Origin: Neoceratodus forsteri
Lineage: Eukaryota; Chordata; Ceratodontiformes; Ceratodontidae
Length of the DNA: 64,000 bases
Reading direction: 5' to 3'
Assembly (NCBI GenBank): GCA_016271365.2
Contig: JADMNL010000023.1
Location: 605,774,501-605,838,500, forward strand
The position numbers were made by a program, and so were the translations under genes. The notes under the pieces were generated by a model, which made no database searches, was not told the origin of the DNA, and worked only from the letters and a program-made list of their open reading frames with translations. This document shows positions 55,239 through 64,000 of the stretch, piece by piece (the first letter of the stretch is position 1; each line of letters starts with the position of its first letter).

Positions 55239-55965
55239 TTTTTTTATAAAAATGTTATTGAAGTTTTGATACATCTACAAACAGTAAAGAAGCATTATGA
55301 AGTGTAAAAATAACACATAGACAAACAATGAATAATCCCCAAACTGACAAGAAAAGACCCCCTTTCCACCACACCACTTCTTTTACTCCCCCAAGCACAC
55401 ATACAGACAAATAGACTAAACAAAAGGGGAAGCAGCCAGGGCTCAAACTCAACAGAAAAGGGTCACAATTCTCCCAAAACCATACTCAATCAGGCAGACT
55501 CTGAATAGACAGAAGAGTATGGAACTGCTCCCATCTATGCTGGAAAAGATCTGGCCACTGGTGAAGTCTGGCGATCTGCTTTTCCATGGCAAGCACCTGC
55601 ATAATCTCACTACACCACTCCCTATAAGGTGGGACGCAATCAGCATGCCTGTGATGAAGAATGATAACTTTCACCACCATGGAAATCGGCACCATGTGGG
55701 CTTTGCAATTCCCAGATGGAGAGAGTGGAATGTCTCCCACCAAGCAAATCTCAGGAGTAAAGGCATCCCCTAACCCAATAGTGGATCAAGTGATGCCTTA
55801 ATTCTAGACCAAAAAAGAGCTACTTTAGGACATTCCCACAACATGTGGTATTAATGACCTTCTGCCAACCCACAACAAGTGCAAAACAAAGTGTCAGATC
55901 ATCCCATCCAAAGCAGTATAAGAGGGGTGTGGTAGAGATTATGCAGCACACGAAAGTTGTTGTTA
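55239..55965 (-). mobile_element. L1/Tx1-type LINE 3' fragment
   Basis: The minus strand reads YHMLWECPKVALFWSRIKAS and LDPLLG (55860-55770), then VKVIILHHRHAD, MQVLAMEKQIARLHQWPDLF and HRWEQFHTLLSIQS (55743-55500). It matches block for block the C-terminus of the L1-type copy at 14168-14596 (HVMWECPKITPLWAQIRAK, VLHHWKDQ, RWDTLHTLLSIS). It ends in an A-rich tail (T-rich on the + strand) at about 55239. Confidence 0.8.
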
Positions 55966-57091
55966 ACAATTAATGTATGATGATTTTTTTAAGTGACTTG
56001 TTGAAAGTATGTCTAATGTGCGCGCGCTTTTCATATTAAGTTGCTTGGTTATTTACTTGAATGAAGCTTAAATGTATTTTTAGAAGATACTGCACTTGTT
56101 ATTTTTATACAGGTAATCTGTAAATATCACAAGCTGTGTGCCACACTCTGTTTTATATGCTGTTTCTAATTCGGTATGAATGTCAACTCATGTAAAAGTT
56201 TATTTCATAGTAAAATCACACATATATATATTCCATTCCTCTTGTAAAATATAATTTTATCTGCCACACTCCCCAAGACATTTCACAAACACACACATAC
56301 TGTAAATGATGGTTTCAAAACTCTGCCAGGTGCAGTCCTGACAATTTAAAAAAAAAAGTAGATTCATGAGTCTATGTGATTCATGTCTCTTTTATTTAAA
56401 TTTGAGTTCATTGTCAGTAAGGTGTAACAGAAACTTACTCGCTCAATAAAAATGTTGCAGTTCATAGTGATGGATCTGTTTGCAGTGAATGCAGACAGAC
56501 AAAACACAGTGACCCCTAACTCCATTCACTGACTGAATACAATTGCAAAAACAGCATCCTATTATGACTTTGCTATTTGAATTATTTATATATTTTTTCA
56601 TTTCTATCCTTCATTACACATCTTGAAATTATTTACAATATTTATTTCAACTCCATCTCTCTTGTAAAAGTGTTTGAAATTACAATTATGCCTGACACAT
56701 ATAAGCTTACACTCCTACACCCCAACCCTAGTACTGGCTGAGTTTTAATATGTAGATATAATTTAATATTAGAAAAATATTATTAAGGTGTGGTGATATC
56801 ATACTTCCTATAACCACCCATCAGGAAGCAGCAGTCAGAAAGGATGTCGCTCTCATATTGACCTGCGTGTTTTATTTGTGGGCATTATCATAAGTTGACA
56901 TTTTATTTTCAAATTTTTTTGCCTTCAGTCTTTGTACAGTGATCAGCCTGCTCTTATTTTAACTTAATATACTGTATTGTGCAGTTTGTGTATGTAGGAC
57001 ATACTGCAAATTCTAATTAGTGAACTAATCAGCAGCAAGCATTTTTCTGTCATCTTAGTGATGGTAAAGTAAATAATGTTGCCTTGAATAG
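55966..57091. other. No recognisable feature
   Basis: AT-rich sequence without domain-bearing frames, clear repeats or RNA genes. Confidence 0.4.
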
Positions 57092-57927
57092 CATAGAAAC
57101 ATAGAAACATAGAATTTGACAGCAGATAAGGACCGCTTGGCCCACCCAGTCTGCCCATTTCCCTACCTACTGGATAAGCTGCAGATCCTAGTTAACCAGC
57201 AGCCTACTTCTTCCTACCCCAACCCCCTAGAATGGCCTTATGACTGTCCCATGCATGCCTGAATTCCACCACTGATTTTGACTCCACAACCTCCTCCGGA
57301 AGGCTGTTCCATGCATCCACAACCCTCTCTGTGAAAAAATACTTCCTTAAATTACCTCTGAGCCGCCCCCATCTTCAAATTGTGCCCTCTTGTTCTTGCA
57401 CACCTCTTTTTTTGAAAGATGCTACCCTCTTGGACTTTGTTGATTCCCTTGAGGTACTTGAAAGTTTCTATCATGTCCCCCCTCTCCCTCCTTTCCTCGA
57501 GGCTATACATATTAAGCTCCTTAAGTCTCTTCATACGACTTCCGATGCAGACCCTGCACCATTTTAGTTGCCCTCCTCTGGGCAGCTTCCATCCTGTCTA
57601 TGTCTTTGTGGAGACTGGGTCTCAGAACTGCACACAGTACTCAGATGGGGTCTCACCAGCTGTCTGTACAGAGGATAATAACTTCCTGTTTTCTACTGGT
57701 GATGCCTCTCCCTATGCATCCCAGTATCCCCAACTCTCCTTGCTGCCCTCTCACATTGCTTGCCCATCTTTAGGTCATCTGATATGACTACCCCAGGTCC
57801 CTTTCCATTCTTGTTGTTGTTAGTATCTCACCCCCATTGTGTACTCTTCCCTGGGTTTTGTTTCCCAGGTGCATTACCTTGCACTTCTTAGCATTGAATC
57901 TAAGCTGCCATACATTTGACCATTCCT

Positions 57928-58599
57928 CTAACCTTGCCAAGTCCTTCTCATCCTTTCCACCCCACCCTGTGCATCAACTCTGTTGCAGATCTTAGTGTCA
58001 TCTGCAAAGAGACATACTTTTCCTTCCAGTCCTTCTGCAATGTTGCTTATAAAGACATTGAAGAGGACCGGTCCTAATACTGAACCCTGTGGTACCCCAC
58101 TAGTAACCCTCTTTTCTTCTGAGTGGACTCCATTTACTATAACTCTCTGTGTCCTATTCTCCAGCCAATTCTTTACCCAGGCTGTCATCTTGGGACCCAC
58201 TCCCAGGCTGGCTAACTTGTATATTAATCTTTTGTGTGGGACTGTGTCAAATGCCTTGCTAAAGTCTAGGTAGGCCATGTCCACAGTCCCTCCCTGATCT
58301 ACTACTTTGGTCACCCAGTCAAAGAAATCTATCAGATTCGTCTGGCATGACCTTCCCACTGTGAATCCATGCTGCCTAGGGTCCTGTGCCCCTCTGGCCT
58401 CTAGATACTCGACAATTCTTTCTTTTAGAAGTGATTCCATCATTTTCCCTATCACTGAGGTTAAACTAACAGGTCTATAGTTTCCTGCTTCTGCCTTGCT
58501 CCCACTTTTGTTAAGGGGAATCACATCTGCCCTCCTCCAGTCCTCGGGTACCACCCCATCCTTCCATGATTTGTTAAAAAGGGTAGTCAGTGGTGTCAC
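57928..58599 (-). pseudogene. CR1 reverse transcriptase domain (223 codons open)
   Basis: Blocks in order: VVPEDWRRADVIPLNKSGSK, NYRPVSLTSVIGKMMESLL, DPRQHGFTVGRSCQTNL, DFSKAFDTVPHKRLIYKL, TSGVPQGSVLGPVLFNVF and CLFADDTKICN. All catalytic residues remain. The frame shifts just after MRRTW, losing the thumb and C-terminus to another frame. Confidence 0.85.
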
Positions 58600-59444
58600 T
58601 AGTTCTACCCTTAGTTCTTTAGAATTCTGGGATGAATCCCATCAGGCCCCATTGCTTTGTCCACCTTCAGTTTTAAGAGTTCTTTCAGAACCCTTTCTTC
58701 TGTAAATGGGCGGTATCAACTTCGTATCCAGAGTGTTACTACTGTTTGTTTTATGTATCTCCCCTCTTCCTTCGTAAATACTGAGCAAAAATATTTGTTT
58801 AGTATCTCTGCCTTTCACAGTCTCCCTCTGCCCACCCTCCTCCCTTTATTAAGCCTCACTATCCCTCCCTTGGTCTTCCTTCTCTCTCTGATGTGCCTAT
58901 AAAAGGTTTTATCCCCCTTCTTAACTGAGTTGGCTATCTTTTCCTCGGTTTGGGCCTTTGCTATTCTGACTGCCTTCCCAGCCTCCTTTTGCCTTAACTG
59001 ATACAGTTCTTTGTCCTGCTCCTTCTGTGATTACTTGTACTTCCTGAATGCTTTCTTTTTCTCTTGAACCTTCACTGCCACTTCCTTTGAGAACCATAGT
59101 GGTTTCTTACATCATCTTGTTTTGTTTATTTGCTTCACACAAAGGCTTGTTACCTCTGTGATGGCAGTTTTTATTATTCCCCATTGTTCTTCCACCCCTC
59201 CTTCCTGCCCATTTGCTAGTGCATTCCTTAGGCACCCACCCATTATAAAAGTCAGCCTCCTAAAGTCCAGTACTTTTGTCTTTGCATGGCTTGACTCTAT
59301 TACTGTGTTTATTGTGAACCATACTGTTCGATGGTCGCTAGTTCCCAGATGGCTACCCACTTACATCTGTGATCCTCTCTCCATCTCCATTTGAGAGTAT
59401 CAAGTCTAATATTGCTCCTCTCAGTGGGCTCCAGTACTAATTGT

Positions 59445-60109
59445 CTAAGGCATGCCCCTGTGGGCATCTAGAATAACTGCACTCTTCGAAGTGGCAGCTG
59501 CAACTGCACTCCAGTTAACATCTGGCATATTCAGATCACCCATCAGCAGTATCTCCCCTTTTTCTGCCATTCTAAGTATACTTTCTATCATTTCCTTGTC
59601 CATTTCCTCCCCCTGAGAAGGGGGTCTGTATACAACCCCTGTGCAGATTGTGGTGCCATTGCCTGTCTCCAAATTTACCCACAGTGCTTCTTCTCCTCCC
59701 TGTTTACCCTTTTGTTCTGTTGCTTTTATTCCTTCCTTTATGTAAAGAACCACTCCTCCTCCTCCTCTTTACCCTCCCTGTCCCTCCTGTAGATAGTGTA
59801 TCCTGGTATGTTTACGTCCCAGTCATGGTTGTGTGTGTACCATGTTTCTGTGACTGCCACGATATCCAGATGTTCCTCCTCCATCAAGGCCACTAATTCA
59901 GGAAGCTTGTTACCTAGACTACGGGCATTGGTACTCATTGCTCTCCATTTTTTGATGGCTTTACCTTCTGTTGCAGCATCCCCCACTGACCATTCTACCT
60001 TGGTCTTTTTCTCATTTAGTACCCTGTTTTGTAGGGAGAGGCTGGGATTTTTCTGCTGCTTGTCAGTGCCTCCCCCTTTGACTAGTTTAAAAGCTTGCCA
60101 ATGAAGCAT
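59445..60109 (-). pseudogene. CR1 endonuclease (two frames)
   Basis: The frame from 60109 has MSTNARSLGNKLPELVALM, DIVAVTETWY and the start of a WDVNIPGYTIYRRDR block. A shift near 59745 leads to VLYIKEGIKA, TGVVYRPPS, ILLMGDLNMPDVNWS. The catalytic N, E, Y and DxN residues are visible. The SDH end lies further on near 59340 (SDHRTVWF-like, seen as TSDHRTVWFTIN in the frame at 59360). Confidence 0.8.
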
Positions 60110-60264
60110 TTAAACTGATTGCTCAAAAGACTTGTTCCCTTCCTGGACAGATGCAGACCATCCTGGCAGTATAGGCTGTTGTCCCTCCAGGTGGAACCCC
60201 AGTCCCCAATGAAGCCAAACCCCTGTGCTCTGCACCATTTTTTCAACCATTCATTAAACTGCAT
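60082..60264 (-). pseudogene. CR1 ORF1 C-terminus (SGNH esterase-like end)
   Basis: The frame reads FNEWLKKWCRAQGFGFI and SLYCQDGLHLSRKGTSLLSN. DGxHLS is the last catalytic block (Asp and His) of the SGNH hydrolase domain that many CR1 ORF1 proteins carry. Its stop at 60082-60084 lies 28 bases inside ORF2, which starts at 60109 in another frame. The upstream part of ORF1 is missing. Confidence 0.7.
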
Positions 60265-60300
60265 GGGTAGCCTTTATTAGACTATACATATCAGTAGTAG

Positions 60301-62471
60301 TAGTCAAGCCTCAATGATACAATTTCTTTTGCTAGCCTCCATCTTTTCCCTTACCAGCCCCCTCTCATCATGTTTCACCCTGTCAGTTTGAAACCCAGAG
60401 AGGTAACCAACATTACAGTGACACCCGTATGCTGATGGCGAGCATGTCACCCTGCAGTTGTGCCACCCAACCATCACACCCAAAATGCTGGGCACATCCT
60501 GGCTGTTTGCAGGGGGCTTTGCCCCCTGCACCCCCTGAAAAAAATATAATCACCTTCAGGTCAGAGGTGTAGAGGAGAAAGAGTGCAGCACTACTGGGGT
60601 GGTAATGGCAGCACATGCTGTGAAATCTTGATCGTTGGAATGTCCATCGGCTGTGTTGCAGCACCCACATTGGCATCACTGTATTGGTTTCACTGCATTG
60701 ATGGCATACACTCTCATCATCCCCTCCTTAACTCACTTCTGGTTATATAGTCGAACTCAACAGATGTAAAGCAGTGATTATACAAGACCTCCCATCCAGA
60801 GGATGTTAGCATCCACTGGGATGATTGCTCCTCCTCCAGCTGGTCTGACCCTCTGACTGTACTGGTTCACTCCCTAAACTGGGTTCCTGGAGTCATGAGT
60901 AACAGTGGTACCACATCACTGGCAGATGGTAACTGCATACTGTTGCATGTGTGTGCTGTTACATGCATGACTGCCTCTGGTAGAGATTTTAAAAACAACT
61001 TGTAGGCACTGCAATTACAGGATGACATCTGCAATCTGGATGCATGCCTTACAGAGGACAGAACATTACTGGCATCGCAGGAACATGTCTGTTGGTGTTT
61101 GTATTAGTACATCCATCCACAGGCTATAATACAAAATGATAACACATTATGAACCTCAGGAATCATCAGTAAACACATGACATGCTCCTGAGAAAACTTG
61201 CCTTTGACCGCTTTCATATGGCTGAATCATCAAGTATTAGTCACAAACACCACCCACAACAGTTACTCGCAGACGTAATGAAACACTCTAGTGCTCACAA
61301 ATTATAGCAGTATTTTGTTGTCCAGGCATATTAATTTGTAGAAATGAGTGCTGACTCTCATTTTACAAGTGGGTTTTGTAGGGTGCTTTTATCAAGCACG
61401 TTACTTACACATGAGGGAAATTTCACAACAGAATTGTATATAGAAGTTATTATATTTGTGCATGTGCATACAGAACAGACTTCATAGACCCAATTTAGTA
61501 ATAAATTCACTATGTGCACATGATGTACATCTTTCAAGAACACCACAGCAATAATGAACTGGAAATATTCAATATATAATCCAGTATCACATTCAAATGT
61601 GAAAATAATACATGGTCCTTCCAGTTGTATTTTATGACCTCCCAACAACAACCAACAAAGTGAATTGTCTGCAATACACATGTGTGTCTATGACTTGCCA
61701 AAAATGAAAACTATTGACATGCTCACATAGTATGCAAGTGGTGGCTGTGAGATTTAAAGCCAATTCTTCAGGTCTGTGGCTCAGTGCATTATGATATCAT
61801 GACAATATACCTAAATTTAAACAGCTGCCGACTGCAAGAAAACTATTACTATTATGAAAAATCTATAATTGCACCCAACTTTTGACAATACATAAGTGTG
61901 AATCAAGTTTTGAGTTGTTTATAGTCTGAATACTCATTCTGGTTCTTAGCTAAATGTTGGCAGATAGGAATAATATGTGACTAAAGGTTATAAGTGACTA
62001 TAACTGGCAGCAGCTTACTTTTTGAATTTTGCATGTAAGAATATCAAGAGAGCTCTCTCATCCTGAATTGGAATTCTAGTGCAGTGAAAAATTCCACTGT
62101 TCGGTGCAAGGTTAGTATGTGATGACAGCTGCAAACATAAGCATGTCATCATGAAACTATCACACTTGCAATTCCAAGCTGAATACCAGTAAGAAAAACT
62201 TAGTGTCAACAGTAACAGCCATGTTTAACAACTCAATACAATCTTAAATTTAAAAATCAAATGAAATAAACCACACCTTCATTATAATTATAAATGAGCA
62301 TATGATATTAGAAAAAAAGACAGTACATATTTGCAGGTATAAACGTTGTTTTTTATTTCCTGTCCTCTTTAAGTGGACCAGGGTATTCACACCAGTACTG
62401 CTTCTTTCTCCCACTCCTCTCCAAGTCACCCGCTCCCCCTTCACAATGAATAAATATTTAAATGTTTTGAC
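60301..62471. other. No recognisable feature
   Basis: Two kilobases without a domain-bearing frame on either strand, without clear repeats, and without a visible splice-framed exon that I could support. This is the longest stretch not explained as a mobile element. Confidence 0.4.
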
Positions 62472-62516
62472 ATAATATAATATAATATAATATAATATAA
62501 TATAATATAATATAAT
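62472..62516. repeat. (ATAAT)n microsatellite
   Basis: Nine ATAAT-type pentamers in a row. Confidence 0.95.
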
Positions 62517-62974
62517 CAGACCAGGGTGCCCACCCCAGTACCACTTCTCTTGGCCCCCTCCCTTCCATGTTGCCTACCCCCCATTCCCAATGTGTACATG
62601 GCAGCACCAGGGGTCCCCACCCCAGTGCCACCAAACAGTAGCCCAACACTGGGGTGCCCAATCCCCAGTGTTGGACTAGCCCCTGTAATAAACAGAAGCA
62701 TCCTTCAATTATTTTTGTAACCCTGTGAAAAAGAAAAATGGCCTCTTGCCAATCTGATCTCCAACAAACACTTCTGCACCCCACCCCGACCTGTCAACCC
62801 TAATGCCTACCCCTTCCTCAAGCGAATAATGTCAGATATGATCTCCTTTCTTGAAGCAGGACCCTGCAGATCCTACATGAAGAAAGCTACAACAGATTGT
62901 GTGGCAAGACATAGGTATCTTCCTTTGAAGAGTGTATCACTTGAAGTATTGGCTTGGAGCTGTAACTTCTGCTT
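62517..62974. repeat. GC-rich repeat related to 24120-24535, then unassigned
   Basis: CAGGGTGCCCACCCCAGTACC, GGTCCCCACCCCAGTGCC and CACTGGGGTGCCCAATCCCC resemble the units at 24.1-24.5 kb. After 62720 nothing is recognised until the MITE. Confidence 0.5.
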
Positions 62975-63216
62975 TGGGCAGGAGGCTATGGGCTGGGGTG
63001 GAGGGGTGAGCATTAGGGTTGACAACCCAAAGAAAGACCCCATCACTGATTTGCCAGGACTCCAGAGACCCCAAACCATAATTTTGATTTTCTTTTGCTG
63101 CTTGTGGGGCATTGGTGTGGAGTTAGGGCTGGAAACTCTAATACCACATTTCTCTACTTTTGTGGCATTACATTGAACCCTAACTGGTGCATTAACAAAG
63201 TTTTTTGCAAAAAATG
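62975..63216. repeat. Palindromic MITE of family X (copy 4), right half
   Basis: GGGGTGAGCATTAGGGTTGAC, TAATACCACATTTCTCTAC, CCCTAACTGGTGCATTAAC and AAAGTTTTTTGCAAAA match the right arm of copies 1 and 2. The left half is missing. A TA/TG run follows at 63240-63268. Confidence 0.65.
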
Positions 63217-64000
63217 TTTACACAGACGTAAAAAAAAAATATATTATATATATATATGTGTGTGTGTGAAAAACCTTAAAAAACAAATTCTGGTTTCTAG
63301 TCCAGAACCATTCATATGAAATTGAATGTTTTTGAGCTACTGACTAGTTTCCAACTGAAAAAGATCAGTAGTTTACTAGACTGACAATAGCCTTCTGAAC
63401 TATTGCCCAGTGAACCTGTCAGATACCTCTCAGCATGCTTCCCACTCGGTCTTTCTCAAAATTGCATCAAGATAGCCAAGCAGGGGTGTGTGGTGAAGAG
63501 TAATTGATATAGCCCCCATTTCCCTTTTTTATGTATTTATTTAAAATATGAAAAAGTCCCTGGTGCTAGTGGCTCCCCTCCTGCTGTGTAGTTTAGTTTA
63601 TTTGTTCCACATAAAAGTTATTAGAATGAAATTCATATAAAAACACAAATGATGCAAATATAGTAAATACTGCATCACAACTTACTGTAGTATAGTAAAA
63701 ACAGCAGAGAAATGTAGTTGTCCTTCATTTGATAGCAAGGAATGTAGAGGGTGAGGCCTTAATAAAGCCTTTAAATGAATAGAAAAAGTCATAATTTGCC
63801 CATAATCTAAAAAAATGGATTACAGTCCACAAAGAAAACTCAATGGACAACAAAGACCAAATTGTCCTATCACTCACATGTCCTTTTGTTTTAGTTAGTA
63901 CTTTTCTCCTGGAGTCCTCTGCTGTATCCCTCTGATGTCCCCCCAGCACGGAGCACCTGGCATCAAATCCTGTCCTCTTCAACCCCCATGACTTACCTTT
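63217..64000. other. TA/TG run, then no recognisable feature
   Basis: A short microsatellite is followed by AT-rich sequence with no coding or element signature. Confidence 0.4.

Larger units (their letters stand above)
57092..60300 (-). mobile_element. CR1-type LINE, long copy with end of ORF1 and most of ORF2
   Basis: The 3' tail is at 57092-57115 (minus: TTCTATGTTTCTATGTTTC). Sense order from 60300: ORF1 C-terminus (60264-60082), endonuclease (60109-59445), linker (59360-59112 and on to 58800), RT (58599-57928) and C-terminus (57534-57352). Only the 5' part of ORF1 is missing. The ORF2 frame is broken near 59745, 59400, 58600 and 57930. The linker matches the fragment at 1-624 closely, so the two are the same subfamily. 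Confidence 0.9.

Noticed and set aside
60304..60679. Minus-strand frames upstream of the CR1 as ORF1
   Set aside because: They do not continue the ORF1 frame and show no PHD or esterase motif; the CR1 appears truncated at about 60300.

Overview
This is a eukaryotic window, and in practice a transposon graveyard. I find no host protein-coding gene, no rRNA and no tRNA gene. The mix of elements is CR1 and L2 LINEs, L1/Tx1-type LINEs, a Penelope-like element with a GIY-YIG endonuclease, a V-SINE-like element, a TTAA-flanked foldback element and an env-bearing endogenous retrovirus. This suggests a vertebrate with a large repeat-rich genome, most likely an amphibian or another non-mammalian tetrapod or lungfish. 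The species cannot be fixed from the sequence alone.

Layout. 1-9.4 kb holds small LINE fragments (CR1, L2, another APE-type LINE), palindromic MITEs and GT microsatellites. 9.5-10.9 kb is the 3' half of a Penelope-like element. 11-27.6 kb is built from copies of a long non-coding repeat, here called family X, separated by TA microsatellites and invaded by an L1-type LINE (13.0-15.0 kb), a CR1 (16.7-18.9 kb), a 2.3-kb foldback element (19.2-21.5 kb) and a LINE with a deleted RT core (24.7-26.6 kb). 27.6-46.8 kb is a single L1-type element on the minus strand. It was broken by four later insertions, each with visible target-site duplications or a matching frame across the gap: CR1 (29.2-31.5 kb), a solo LTR (31.5-32.6 kb), a 5.4-kb endogenous retrovirus (33.1-38.5 kb) and a second L1 with a 5' inversion (42.0-45.0 kb). 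47.0-52.3 kb is an apparently full-length L2 element sitting inside a copy of the family-X MITE. 52.3-64 kb holds an old CR1 relic, a minisatellite, a SINE, an L1 3' fragment, a long CR1 with ORF1 and ORF2 parts (57.1-60.3 kb), and 3 kb with nothing recognisable.

Most notable points. (1) The retrovirus has two LTRs whose differences are almost all one-way and one-strand: about 42 sites are C in the 5' LTR and T in the 3' LTR on the window + strand, with only 2 in reverse. Nearly all lie in TC or CC context and only about 3 are CpG. This is G-to-A in the viral sense, confined to the 3' LTR. (2) Its 3' half, about 1.9 kb, contains no TTC on the + strand although GAA is common. Together these look like cytidine-deaminase (APOBEC-type) editing of minus-strand cDNA, outside the mammals where APOBEC3 is known. 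(3) The L2 ORF begins with a 2A-type ribosome-skipping motif directly before the endonuclease. (4) The nesting gives a clear order of insertion over most of the window.
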